Origin: Afipia massiliensis
Lineage (GTDB): Bacteria; Pseudomonadota; Alphaproteobacteria; Rhizobiales; Xanthobacteraceae
Assembly: GCF_014203115.1 (NCBI RefSeq)
Contig: NZ_JACHIJ010000003.1
Location: forward strand, 648,501-712,500
Reading direction: 5' to 3'
DNA length: 64,000 nucleotides
Positions 26,267-34,749 of the stretch are shown here, piece after piece (position 1 is the stretch's first letter; each line of letters begins with the position of its first letter). A model generated the notes under the pieces. That model saw only the letters and a list, made by a program, of their open reading frames with translations. It was not told the origin of the DNA and did not search any database. The position numbers and the translations under genes are program-made.

Positions 26267-26301
26267 GTGGTTAAGTATAAGGGCATGCGTGGTGACGTCA
26301 A
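26264..26301 (-). promoter_or_regulatory. Promoter and operator-like dyad of ArsR operon 1
   Basis: On the minus strand, -35 TTGACG (26296-26301), a 16-bp spacer and -10 TATACT (26274-26279) place the start point at about the A of the arsR ATG (26266). The dyad AACCA-TG-TGGTT, seen on the plus strand at 26261-26272, covers the start codon and probable start point, a typical place for ArsR autorepression. The string TACTTAACCA here recurs at the operator of the second ArsR operon. Confidence 0.55.
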
Positions 26302-26328
26302 GGGCGACGTCAGATGGGAACTGCGGCT

Positions 26329-27030
26329 TTATTTCGCGGTGGCGGCCTTGATGAGCTTTATCGCGTCGTCGCTGGCCCATTCAGCGGGACCTGCAATGGT
26401 CGCGATCTCGCATCCCGCGCCATCGACCAGCACGGAGGTCGGCATGCCCAGCGCGCGCCCGGCGCTTTTCAGATCCTGAAACACCTTCGCCTTCCGGTCA
26501 TGGAAATAGGCGAGCTTGGTCAGCGCGGCCTCTTTGAGAAAATTCTTCGGCTTTTCGGGATCGCGGGTGTCGATATTGATTGCGACCACCTCAAAGTCCG
26601 CGCCGCCAAGGGTTTCCTGCAGCTTGTCGAGCGCAGGCATCTCCTTGCGGCAGGGCACGCACCATGTCGCCCACAGATTGACGAGGACAGTACGGCCCTT
26701 CCATTCCGACAGCTTTCTGGTCTTGCCCTCGGAATCCTCGAACGCGAGATCGGGCAGTTGAAGCGGAGCGGTGGCCATGGTTAATGCGGCGACCTCGCCT
26801 TTGGCCAAAGGGGCTATTTTCTTGGCCAGATCGACCGCCGGCGCACATTGGGCCTGCGCGTGCGCATTGCGCATGAACCCGCCGATCCCGTATATCCCAC
26901 CCAGCCCCGCCGCGGCCGCTATAATGGCGGAAACGATGGTTACTCGAATGCGAGAAGCCTTCTTGCAGGGGAAACCGGGCGTTGATGGATCGATGTTGGG
27001 CATAGGTCTCGTCTCGGTTGAAACCGTCAT
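26329..27030 (-). CDS. tlpA: Thiol:disulfide interchange protein TlpA
   Basis: A 233-residue membrane-anchored periplasmic thioredoxin. It has an N-terminal transmembrane anchor (IVSAIIAAAAGLGGIYGIGG) and a thioredoxin domain with the active site WCVPC, NIDTRDPEKPKNFLKEA and the cis-proline ALGMPTSVLVD. From family knowledge it reduces Cu-binding Sco/cytochrome oxidase maturation partners; the sequence is very close to the Bradyrhizobium protein as I remember it. It is divergent from argH, with 86 bp between the starts. A later start at 27003 is possible. Confidence 0.9.
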   Translation of the reverse strand: MTVSTETRPMPNIDPSTPGFPCKKASRIRVTIVSAIIAAAAGLGGIYGIGGFMRNAHAQAQCAPAVDLAKKIAPLAKGEVAALTMATAPLQLPDLAFEDSEGKTRKLSEWKGRTVLVNLWATWCVPCRKEMPALDKLQETLGGADFEVVAINIDTRDPEKPKNFLKEAALTKLAYFHDRKAKVFQDLKSAGRALGMPTSVLVDGAGCEIATIAGPAEWASDDAIKLIKAATAK

Positions 27031-27116
27031 GCTGCCGTCGATACAGAAACTGACGGTTTGACGGAAAAGTGTCGGTTGGCGGTTGGATCTGAGCAGGAAC
27101 GCGTGAGTACCAGGAT

Positions 27117-28514
27117 ATGAGCAACAAGATGTGGGGCGGCCGCTTCGGTGAAAGTCCCGACGCGATCATGGAGGAGATCAACGTCTCGATCGACGTCGAT
27201 CAGCACCTTTACGCCCAGGATATCGCTGCGTCCAAGGCTCACGCCGCGATGCTCGCGGCTCAGGGCATTATCACGGCGAACGATGCAAAAAACATCACGG
27301 GCGGTCTAGACACGATTTTGTCAGAAATCTCCAAGGGTTCGTTCTCGTTCAAGCGTGCGCTCGAAGACATTCACATGAATGTGGAGAGTCGCCTCGGTGA
27401 ATTGATTGGCCCAGCAGCGGGCCGTCTTCATACCGCGCGTTCGCGTAACGATCAGGTCGCGACCGACTTCCGGTTGTATGTGCGTGACGTCATCGACGAC
27501 ATCGATCGGGCGCTGGCCGCGTTCCAGCGCGCGCTGGTGGATCGCGCCATCGAGCACGCCGACACGGTGATGCCGGGCTTCACGCATTTGCAGACTGCGC
27601 AGCCTGTGACATTCGGTCACCATCTGCTGGCCTACACGGAAATGGCCGCGCGTGACCGTGGCCGGTTCGCGGATGCCCGCAAGCGGTTGAACGAGAGTCC
27701 GCTAGGCGCCGCGGCGCTGGCCGGAACATCGTTCCCGATCGATCGTCACGCCACTGCGAGCGCGCTCGGCTTTGACCGGCCGATGGCGAATTCGCTCGAC
27801 GCGGTGTCGGATCGTGACTTCGTGATCGAGACGCTGTCGGCGTCGGCGATTGCGGCGGTGCATCTGTCGCGCTTCGCCGAGGAGATCGTGATCTGGACCT
27901 CGCCGCTGGTGGGATTGGTTTCGTTGTCGGACAAGTTCACGACCGGCTCGTCGATCATGCCGCAGAAGAGAAATCCGGATGCAGCCGAACTGGTGCGCGC
28001 CAAGACCGGCCGCGTCATCGGCTCATTGACGGCATTGCTGATCGTGATGAAGGGGCTTCCGCTCGCCTATCAAAAGGACATGCAGGAAGACAAGGAAGGC
28101 GCGATGGAAGCCTTCAAAGCTCTTTCGCTCGCGATCCGCGCCATGACCGGCATGACGCTCGACATCATGCCGGAGGAAGCGCGCATGAAGGTAGCGGCTG
28201 GCGAGGGTTATGCCACCGCGACCGATCTTGCCGACTGGCTGGTGCGGACGCTGAAAATGCCGTTCCGCGACGCGCACCACGTCACCGGGCGAATCGTCGC
28301 GAAAGCCGCGGAACAGGGTCTCGCCCTGCACAAGGTGCCGCTGAGCGAGATGCAGGCGGTCGAGCCGAAAATCACAGCGTCGGTGCTCGACGTGCTGTCT
28401 GTCCAGGCCTCGGTGGAAAGCCGCACCAGTTATGGCGGTACCGCGCCGGCGAACGTCCGCGCGCAGGCCAAGGAGTGGCTCAAGCGGCTGGAAAAAGAGC
28501 AAAATTCGGGCTGA
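27117..28514 (+). CDS. argH: Argininosuccinate lyase
   Basis: A 465-residue enzyme of the fumarase/aspartase superfamily that splits argininosuccinate into arginine and fumarate, the last step of arginine synthesis. Signature segments are WGGRFGE at the N-terminus, [25 protein letters not shown] and the catalytic-loop signature [11 protein letters not shown] near residue 282. Full length and intact. It stands upstream of the small lipoprotein gene and lysA, the usual order in this family. Confidence 0.95.
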   Translation: MSNKMWGGRFGESPDAIMEEINVSIDVDQHLYAQDIAASKAHAAMLAAQGIITANDAKNITGGLDTILSEISKGSFSFKRALEDIHMNVESRLGELIGPAAGRLHTARSRNDQVATDFRLYVRDVIDDIDRALAAFQRALVDRAIEHADTVMPGFTHLQTAQPVTFGHHLLAYTEMAARDRGRFADARKRLNESPLGAAALAGTSFPIDRHATASALGFDRPMANSLDAVSDRDFVIETLSASAIAAVHLSRFAEEIVIWTSPLVGLVSLSDKFTTGSSIMPQKRNPDAAELVRAKTGRVIGSLTALLIVMKGLPLAYQKDMQEDKEGAMEAFKALSLAIRAMTGMTLDIMPEEARMKVAAGEGYATATDLADWLVRTLKMPFRDAHHVTGRIVAKAAEQGLALHKVPLSEMQAVEPKITASVLDVLSVQASVESRTSYGGTAPANVRAQAKEWLKRLEKEQNSG

Positions 28515-28592
28515 TCCCGGATATTTTCGTTTAATCCGGGCCTCGCCAGAGCGGTACCTTCTTTGTATGGTGGCGCGGAATTTCAGGGACGG

Positions 28593-28634
28593 GTGGTCCG
28601 GTTCTGACATTGACGCAAACGTTGGATACACTAG
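28593..28634. repeat. Possible decayed copy of the palindromic repeat (type-1 arm)
   Basis: Positions 28593-28611 match the left arm of the element at 43914 with one mismatch in 19 bases (GTGGTCCGGTTxTGACATT). Soon after, at 28628-28634, comes ACACTAG, identical to the right end of the element at 44002. This looks like an internally deleted remnant. It contains CTGACA (28604-28609) and, after a 17-bp spacer, TACACT (28627-28632), a possible promoter for the lipoprotein and lysA genes. Confidence 0.4.
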
Positions 28635-28637
28635 CGC

Positions 28638-28919
28638 GTGACCTCTCGTTCGAATCGCTCCTTCTCGAAACTGACGGCCGTGGGCCTGATCGTCGCGTCG
28701 TGCGCGCTTGCAGGATGTGGCCGGAAGGCCTACCTCGACGCTCCGCCGGGGGCATCGGCAGACCAGAACGGGACGCCAACATCGGATTACGCCACCGCGA
28801 ATCCGAATTCCGCCGCGGACGTTCAGACCGAAGTCTACCGTCCGCCGGGCAGTGCCAATGTGCCGACCGCGCCGCGCGGCGAAAAAAAGCGCATTCCGCT
28901 CGACGCGATCCTGGACTGA
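28638..28919 (+). CDS. LptM-like small lipoprotein
   Basis: A 93-residue lipoprotein with GTG start, a basic N-terminus, a hydrophobic stretch and the lipobox LAGC at about residues 24-27 (SCALAGCGRKAYL), followed by a disordered Pro/Ala/Asn-rich tail. The CGRKxxLxxP pattern after the lipid cysteine is that of the LptM/YifL family, which supports LPS-transport (LptD) assembly in Enterobacteria. Location between argH and lysA matches the conserved neighbourhood of this family. There is no obvious ribosome site. Confidence 0.7.
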   Translation: MTSRSNRSFSKLTAVGLIVASCALAGCGRKAYLDAPPGASADQNGTPTSDYATANPNSAADVQTEVYRPPGSANVPTAPRGEKKRIPLDAILD

Positions 28920-28926
28920 TCAGGTC

Positions 28927-30186
28927 ATGAATCACTTTCAGTATCGCAACGGCGTCTTGCACGCTGAAGACGTGAGCTTGACCCGCCTCGCCGACGAGGT
29001 CGGGACGCCGTTCTATTGCTACTCGACCGCCACGCTCGAGCGTCACTACCGCGTTTTCGCCGAGGCATTTGCCGGCGTGCCCACGCTGGTGTGCTACGCG
29101 ATGAAGGCGAACTCCAATCAGTCCGTGCTGCGCACGCTTGCGAAACTCGGCGCGGGCGCCGATGTGGTGTCCGGCGGCGAACTCAAGCGCGCGCGCGCCG
29201 CGGGCATTTCGCCGCAGAAGATCCTGTTCTCCGGGATCGGCAAGACCGAAGCCGAGCTGCGACAGGCGCTTGCCGAAGACATTCTCTGCATCAATGTCGA
29301 GTCCGAGCCCGAACTCGAACTGCTGTCGAAACTCGCGAGCGAGATGGGCCGGACGGCGCGTATTTCCGTGCGGATCAATCCGGACGTCGATGCGAAGACG
29401 CATGCCAAGATTTCCACCGGCAAGTCCGAGAACAAGTTCGGGATTCCGCTGAGCCGTGCGCGCGAGGTTTATGCGCGCGCCGCGAAGCTTCCCGGCATCA
29501 AGGTCACCGGCGTCGATATGCATATCGGCAGCCAGATCACCGATCTTGGCCCTCTGGAAGATGCCTTCAAGCTGATGGTTGAATTCGTCGGCACGCTGCG
29601 CGCCGACGGCCACCCCATTTCGCACGTGGATTTCGGCGGCGGCCTCGGCATCCCGTACAAGCACGATCTGCCCAATCCGCCGGAACCTGCCGCGTATGCG
29701 GCGATGGTCAAGCGGGTGACGAAGGGCCTCGACGCCACGCTGATGTTCGAGCCGGGACGCATGATCGTGGGCAATGCCGGGATTCTTGTCGCCCGCGTGA
29801 TCTACGTGAAGCATGGCGATGCGAAGAACTTCGTCATCATCGATGCCGCTATGAACGATCTCATTCGTCCGACGCTGTATGAGGCGCATCACGACGTTCT
29901 GCCGGTTCGCGAGGACGCCGCGCGCAACTTCACCGCCGACGTGGTCGGCCCGGTCTGCGAGACCGGCGACTATCTGGCCCTCGACCGCCGGATGCCGGAA
30001 CCGAAGCCCGGCGACCTCGTGGCGATCATGACGGCGGGCGCTTACGGCGCGGTGCAATCCGGCAGCTACAACACCCGCGCGCTGGTGCCTGAGGTGCTGG
30101 TGAAGGACGGCCAGTATGCGGTGGTGCGGCCACGGATCGACGCCGAGGCGCTGATCGCGATGGATCGCACAGCGCCGTGGCTCTGA
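28927..30186 (+). CDS. lysA: Diaminopimelate decarboxylase
   Basis: A 419-residue PLP-dependent alanine-racemase-fold decarboxylase that converts meso-diaminopimelate to lysine. Key regions are the PLP lysine in VCYAMKANSNQ, GADVVSGGELKRA, the phosphate-binding segment near SHVDFGGGLGIPY, HIGSQI and the C-terminal VGPVCETGDYLA, which supplies the inter-subunit Cys/Glu residues. The start at 28927 lies 7 bp after the lipoprotein stop; longer in-frame starts inside that gene were rejected. Confidence 0.95.
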   Translation: MNHFQYRNGVLHAEDVSLTRLADEVGTPFYCYSTATLERHYRVFAEAFAGVPTLVCYAMKANSNQSVLRTLAKLGAGADVVSGGELKRARAAGISPQKILFSGIGKTEAELRQALAEDILCINVESEPELELLSKLASEMGRTARISVRINPDVDAKTHAKISTGKSENKFGIPLSRAREVYARAAKLPGIKVTGVDMHIGSQITDLGPLEDAFKLMVEFVGTLRADGHPISHVDFGGGLGIPYKHDLPNPPEPAAYAAMVKRVTKGLDATLMFEPGRMIVGNAGILVARVIYVKHGDAKNFVIIDAAMNDLIRPTLYEAHHDVLPVREDAARNFTADVVGPVCETGDYLALDRRMPEPKPGDLVAIMTAGAYGAVQSGSYNTRALVPEVLVKDGQYAVVRPRIDAEALIAMDRTAPWL

Positions 30187-30202
30187 CGGTGGGCCGTCGC
30201 GG

Positions 30203-30880
30203 CTACCACAATCCCGGAACCAGCCGGTAGCGCACGTCCGCTCGGTAAGCGTCGTAGCCCGGCAGATTGCGGCCGAGAAACCTCTCTTCGTCGATCAGGC
30301 GCACGGCGATCATCGCGCTCAGGATGATCGCGGGAAGGAACGCCCACCACGACCCGAGCGCCAGCGGCGTTGCGAGAAACAGCAAAATTACGCCGACATA
30401 CATCGGATGCCGGACAAGGGCATAAGGTCCGGTCGAGACGACTGTCTGATCCTTGGCGACTTCCACGATGGCTGATGAGAAGCTGTTTTCGCGAAACACC
30501 AGAAACATGATGACGAACCCAAGCGCCACGCCGGCAAAACCTGTCGAGACCAGCGCGACCGGAACGTGCGACCACTGCCAGCGATAGTCGAATCCTGGCA
30601 CCAGAATCAGGATAATGCCGGCCACGGACGTGAAAGCTAGAATGATCTTCTGGCTCTTTTCCTTTTCGGCAATTGGGCCGGCCTTGAGCCGCCGCCCGAT
30701 CAGCGCGTCGTCATGCTTGGCGAGATACAGGATGATGGCGGCAGAGGCCGCTCCCATGATCGCGACATAGATCCACCCCTGCCAGTACGTCAGTGACCAG
30801 GCCGGGATAAAAAGCAGGGCCGCGATGACGACCAGCGATCGTAGCAATCCCGCGAGTGCCAGTCTGACGTTGAGGCTCAT
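30203..30880 (-). CDS. Isoprenylcysteine carboxyl methyltransferase-like membrane protein
   Basis: A 225-residue integral membrane protein with five or six helices. Its C-terminal core STGPYALVRHPMYVGVILLFLATPLALGSWWAF and EERFLGRNLPGYDAYRADVRYRLVPGLW matches the ICMT/PEMT family of membrane methyltransferases (HPMY motif, conserved ERFL..LPGY). It probably uses SAM, but the acceptor is unknown. The long upstream extension of the frame (to 31144) is not protein-like and was dropped. It is convergent with lysA. Confidence 0.75.
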   Translation of the reverse strand: MSLNVRLALAGLLRSLVVIAALLFIPAWSLTYWQGWIYVAIMGAASAAIILYLAKHDDALIGRRLKAGPIAEKEKSQKIILAFTSVAGIILILVPGFDYRWQWSHVPVALVSTGFAGVALGFVIMFLVFRENSFSSAIVEVAKDQTVVSTGPYALVRHPMYVGVILLFLATPLALGSWWAFLPAIILSAMIAVRLIDEERFLGRNLPGYDAYRADVRYRLVPGLW

Positions 30881-31103
30881 CGAATCGCTCCAGCCGTTCT
30901 CCAGCACGTGAAGTAGCTCAACCAGAGACACGGCCAAGCCCGGGAACCGGCGCGTCGCCGTCACGCTTTTGTGAGAAGCAAAGTCGCCATGTCGCGGATG
31001 ATCGTGCCTTTTGGCAGCCGCTTTGCATGTGGGTAGCGCGTTGAGACCATGCCTCATTGCAGCCGCTGTGCTAGGCTGCAATGGCTTGAATCTGGAGAGC
31101 CAG

Positions 31104-33677
31104 TTGAACGGACCGACCCCAGAGCCATCGGAGCGTCCGCGCATTGCCGAGGAGGCCCGGAAACTTCAGCTCGCGCAAGCTTTGCAGCGTGCGCGGCTCG
31201 CGGTCGCATGGGAACGCGGCTGGCCGCATCTCGCGCGGCTGTTGACCGTCGCCGGGCTTTTTCTGGCTGCGTCCTGGGCCGGTCTTTGGGTTGCTCTTCC
31301 TTTCGTTATTCGCATCGTCGCCTTTGCCGCCTTCGTGCTGCTTGGATTCGCGGCGCTGGTGCCGGCGATCCGGTTTCGCTGGCCGACGCGCGAGGATGCG
31401 CTGCGCCGGCTCGATCGCGGCACCGGGATTCGCCATCGCCCCGCCACAGCGCTGACCGATACGCTCAAATCGCAGGATCCGATTACGCAGGCGCTCTGGC
31501 AGGAGCAGCACGCGCGTACGTTGGCGTCGATCAAGCGTATCCGCGCCGGACTGCCGTCACCGCGCCTCGCGCTGCACGATCCGTGGGCGTTGCGCGCGCT
31601 GGTGGTTGTGTTGCTGGTTGCGACCTATGTCGCCGCCGGCAGCGATCGCTTCGCGCGCGTCGTCGCGGCGTTCGACTGGAATGGTGCCTTCTCGGCCGCG
31701 AACGTTCGCGTCGATGCCTGGGTGACGCCGCCGCCTTACACCAGCCGCCCGCCGATCATTCTCTCGGCCTCCACCAATAAGGACGCGCCGCCGTCTGATG
31801 CCGGGCCTGTTTCGGTGCCGGCGGGAAGCACGCTGATCGTCCGGTCCAGCGGTGGCAGGCTCGATGTCGCCGCGAGCGGCGGCGTGACGGAAACGCCTGT
31901 CGCAGGGAATGCGCCGCAGGGCACCAACGAGCGGAACTTTACGATTACGGGCGACGGCACCGCGCATGTCCGTTCGCCTTCGGGGCAGCCGCAATGGACA
32001 TTCAAGGCGATGCCCGATCGCGCGCCCAGCATTTCGCTGGCCAAGGACCCCGAACGGCAGGCCAAGGGTGCGCTGCTGCTATCCTACAAGCTCGAAGACG
32101 ATTACGGCGTCACCGAAGCCCATGCGCAGTTCGCGCCCCGTGCGGCGAAAGAGGATGGTACCAGGGAGGACAGCGCCAAGGCGCAGCCGCTGTTCGATCC
32201 GCCGTCGATTACGCTCGGATTGCCGAACGTGCGCACGCGCAACGGCGTCGGCCAGACGGTGAAGGACCTGAGCGAAAATCCTTACGCCGGTGCGGATGTC
32301 ACGCTAACGCTCACCGCGAAAGACGAAGCCGGCAACGAAGGGCGCAGCGAGCCGTTCGACATGCGGCTGCCGGAGCGGCTGTTCGTGAAGCCGCTGGCGC
32401 GGGCACTGATCGAGCAGCGCCGTAACCTCGCGCTCGACGCCAACCAGAAGCCACTGGTGCTGATCGCGCTCGAAGCTCTGATGATTGCGCCCGAGGCGTT
32501 CACGCCCGAGCTAGGGCATTATCTCGGCCTGCGTAGCGTTTCGAACCGGCTGAACCGCGCAAAGACGCGCGACGCCATGCGCGAGACCGTCGATAGCTTG
32601 TGGGCGCTCGCGATCGCGATCGAGGACGGCAACATCACCGATGTCGAGAAGGCGCTGCGCGCCGCGCAGGACGCGCTCAAGGAGGCGCTGGAGCGCGGCG
32701 CGAGCGACGAAGAGATCAAGAAGCTGACCGACAACCTGCGAGCGGCGCTGGACAATTTCATGCGCCAGCTGGCCGAGCAACTGCGCAACAATCCGCAGCA
32801 GCTGGCGCGGCCGCTCGATCCCAATACCAAGGTGATGCGCCAGCAGGATCTCAAGAACATGATTGATCGCATGGAGCGGCTGTCGCGCTCCGGCGACAAG
32901 GATGCCGCGCGCGCGCTGCTCGATCAGATGCAGCAGATGCTGGAAAACCTGCAGATGGCGCAGCCCGGGCAGGGCGACGGCGAGATGGAGCAGGCGCTGA
33001 ACGAACTCGGCGACATGATCCGCAAGCAGCAGCAGTTGCGCGACAAGACGTTCAAGCAGGGACAGGAATCCCGCCGCGAACGCGGCCGCGGCGAGCAGGG
33101 TAATCAGGGCCAGATGGACGGGCTGCGCCAGGACCAGCAGGCGCTGCGCGACCGGCTGAGCAAGCTGCTCGAGGACATGAAGAAGAACGGCATGATGCCG
33201 GGCCAACGCGGCGAGAAGGGCCAGCCGGGTCAAGGTCAGCAGGGCCAGCAGGGTCAGGGCCAGGACGGTCAGGACGGCGGCGATGCGCTTGGCGACGCCG
33301 ACTCCGCGATGGGCGATGCCGGCAGTCAGCTTGGACAGGGCAATGCCGACAGCGCCGTCGATTCACAAGGCCGTGCGCTTGAGGCCCTGCGCAAGGGCGC
33401 GCAGAATCTCGCGCAGTCGATGCAGCAGGGCGAGGGACAGGACACCGGGCCGGGCGAACGCATGGGCCGTCAGCAGAACAGCGGCAACACCACCGATCCG
33501 CTGGGACGGCCGCTGAGCGGCCGCGAGTGGAGCGACGATCTTTCCGTGAAGATTCCCGGTGAGATCGACGTGCAGCGCGTGCGGCGGATTCTGGAAGAAC
33601 TGCGCCGCCGTCTCGCGGACCCGCAGCGGCCGCAGATTGAACTCGATTACATCGAGCGTTTGCTCAAGGATTATTGA
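31104..33677 (+). CDS. TIGR02302/DUF4175 family membrane protein
   Basis: An 857-residue protein if the TTG at 31104 is used, which I prefer because GGAGAG lies about 6 bp upstream and residues before it look non-coding; the frame is open from 31011. Two N-terminal hydrophobic helices are followed by RDALRRLDRGTGIRHRPATALTD, a transmembrane segment near residue 170, a long periplasmic beta-rich region and a helical C-terminal half. A Gly/Gln-rich repeat (GQxGQQGQGQDGQDGG) spans residues about 700-735. The family is conserved in alphaproteobacteria, with function unknown. Confidence 0.78.
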   Translation: MNGPTPEPSERPRIAEEARKLQLAQALQRARLAVAWERGWPHLARLLTVAGLFLAASWAGLWVALPFVIRIVAFAAFVLLGFAALVPAIRFRWPTREDALRRLDRGTGIRHRPATALTDTLKSQDPITQALWQEQHARTLASIKRIRAGLPSPRLALHDPWALRALVVVLLVATYVAAGSDRFARVVAAFDWNGAFSAANVRVDAWVTPPPYTSRPPIILSASTNKDAPPSDAGPVSVPAGSTLIVRSSGGRLDVAASGGVTETPVAGNAPQGTNERNFTITGDGTAHVRSPSGQPQWTFKAMPDRAPSISLAKDPERQAKGALLLSYKLEDDYGVTEAHAQFAPRAAKEDGTREDSAKAQPLFDPPSITLGLPNVRTRNGVGQTVKDLSENPYAGADVTLTLTAKDEAGNEGRSEPFDMRLPERLFVKPLARALIEQRRNLALDANQKPLVLIALEALMIAPEAFTPELGHYLGLRSVSNRLNRAKTRDAMRETVDSLWALAIAIEDGNITDVEKALRAAQDALKEALERGASDEEIKKLTDNLRAALDNFMRQLAEQLRNNPQQLARPLDPNTKVMRQQDLKNMIDRMERLSRSGDKDAARALLDQMQQMLENLQMAQPGQGDGEMEQALNELGDMIRKQQQLRDKTFKQGQESRRERGRGEQGNQGQMDGLRQDQQALRDRLSKLLEDMKKNGMMPGQRGEKGQPGQGQQGQQGQGQDGQDGGDALGDADSAMGDAGSQLGQGNADSAVDSQGRALEALRKGAQNLAQSMQQGEGQDTGPGERMGRQQNSGNTTDPLGRPLSGREWSDDLSVKIPGEIDVQRVRRILEELRRRLADPQRPQIELDYIERLLKDY

Positions 33678-33747
33678 GCCTTAGGCGCGCTTCGGCCTTC
33701 ATGCCGGGCGCAGCACAGTCCCCATCCGTTTTTTCGATCAGGAGCGC

Positions 33748-33804
33748 TTGACAGTTTCGGCCAGCGCTTGTACTTAACCATCAGGTTATTTAACCGAATG
33801 GTTA
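33748..33804 (+). promoter_or_regulatory. Promoter and ArsR operator of operon 2
   Basis: TTGACA (33748-33753) with a 17-bp spacer to TACTTA (33771-33776). Positions 33775-33804 form a 30-bp imperfect dyad: TAACCAT and GGTTA on the left, TAACC and ATGGTTA on the right. It covers the likely start point, so it should be the binding site of the regulator encoded directly downstream. TACTTAACCA is shared with the operon 1 promoter. Confidence 0.6.
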
Positions 33805-33817
33805 TATGAAGGCGCCG

Positions 33818-34210
33818 ATGGACCCGCTCAGCACCAAGTTCGCTGCCCTTGCCGACCCTACCCGCCGCGCCATCCTCGCGCGGCTGGTGCTGGGCGAAAC
33901 ATCGGTGACGGAACTCGCCGAGCCGTTCGCCATGAGCATGCCGGCGGTGTCGAAGCACCTAAAGGTGCTGGAACATGCCGGTCTGGTGACGCGCGGTCGC
34001 GCGGCGCAGTGGCGTCCGTGCAAGATCGAACCGGCGGCGCTCCGGGAAGTTGACGACTGGCTCGAGAGCTATCGCCGGTTCTGGGAGGCGGGGCTGGACC
34101 GTCTTGAGGAATATCTCGGCGGATTGCAGGCGAAGGAAACAAGCGCCGCTAGCAAGCCCGGAAAGCCCAAGCACCGGAAGACGACAAAGCGCGCATCGCC
34201 CCGAAAATAG
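33818..34210 (+). CDS. ArsR-family transcriptional regulator, leader gene of operon 2
   Basis: A 130-residue winged-helix repressor, a paralogue of the arsR at 25817-26266: KFAALADPTRRAILARLVLG and VTELAEPFAMSMPAVSKHLKVLEHAGLVTRGR line up with it residue for residue. A Lys/Arg-rich tail ends the protein. ATG 33818 is preferred to 33806 because GAAGG lies 6 bp before it. There are no metal-binding cysteines in the recognition region, so the inducer is unlikely to be arsenite. The GC hairpin at 34218-34236 follows the stop. Confidence 0.85.
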   Translation: MDPLSTKFAALADPTRRAILARLVLGETSVTELAEPFAMSMPAVSKHLKVLEHAGLVTRGRAAQWRPCKIEPAALREVDDWLESYRRFWEAGLDRLEEYLGGLQAKETSAASKPGKPKHRKTTKRASPRK

Positions 34211-34217
34211 AATTCCC

Positions 34218-34236
34218 TTCGCGGCTGCGCCGCGAA
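34218..34236 (+). other. GC-rich stem-loop after arsR of operon 2
   Basis: Perfect 8-bp stem TTCGCGGC (34218-34225) with GCCGCGAA (34229-34236) and a 3-nt loop, without a T tract. It may lower expression between arsR and the VOC gene or stabilise the message end; it is not a standard terminator. Confidence 0.4.
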
Positions 34237-34281
34237 CCACCCGAAGACGTCACAAGTACATCCAAAGCCGAGGAGCACACC

Positions 34282-34731
34282 ATGACCGATCAAATGCCGC
34301 CGCTACCACCGCTCGTTCCGCATCTCGTGGTCAGGGGCGCAAGTGAGGCCATTGAATTTTACAAGAAGGGGCTCGGCGCCACCGAATTGATGCGGATGCC
34401 CGCCGAGGACGGCAAGCGCCTGATGCATGCGCACCTCATCATCAACGGCGCGGTTGTATTCCTGATGGACGACTTTCCCGAGTACCGCGGCACGACCGAT
34501 CACGGCGACGGCAAGACCATTCCGCCCGACGAACTCGGCGGCTCCAGCTTCCTGCTGCATCTCGAAGTGCCGAACTGCGACGAGGCCGTGAAGCGCGCGG
34601 TGGATGCAGGCGCGAAAGTCATTGTGCAGCCATGGGATGCGTTCTGGGGCGCGCGTTACGCCGAAGTGCGCGATCCGTTCGGTCACGGCTGGAGTTTCGG
34701 TCATCCGCTGGCCACCGGCTGCACGGCCTGA
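34282..34731 (+). CDS. PhnB-like VOC family protein, ArsR operon 2
   Basis: A 149-residue VOC protein: PHLVVRGASEAIEFYKKGLGATELMRMP at the N-terminus, HAHLIINGAVVFLMDDFPEY, LLHLEVPNCDEAVKRAVDAGAKVIVQPWDAFWGARYAEVRDPFGHGWSFG at the C-terminus. The last segment is the standard PhnB/YerK-type ending with the conserved GxRYxxxxDPxGHxW pattern. It lies 71 bp after arsR and 18 bp before AHSA1. Confidence 0.85.
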   Translation: MTDQMPPLPPLVPHLVVRGASEAIEFYKKGLGATELMRMPAEDGKRLMHAHLIINGAVVFLMDDFPEYRGTTDHGDGKTIPPDELGGSSFLLHLEVPNCDEAVKRAVDAGAKVIVQPWDAFWGARYAEVRDPFGHGWSFGHPLATGCTA

Positions 34732-34749
34732 GCCATTCAGGAGAAAACC

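Noticed and set aside
28517..28545. Terminator after argH
   Set aside because: CCCGGAT and ATCCGGG can pair but the loop is long and no T tract follows.
28531..30057. 508-codon minus-strand open frame
   Set aside because: Antisense to lysA and the lipoprotein; sequence is Arg/His-rich without any family resemblance.
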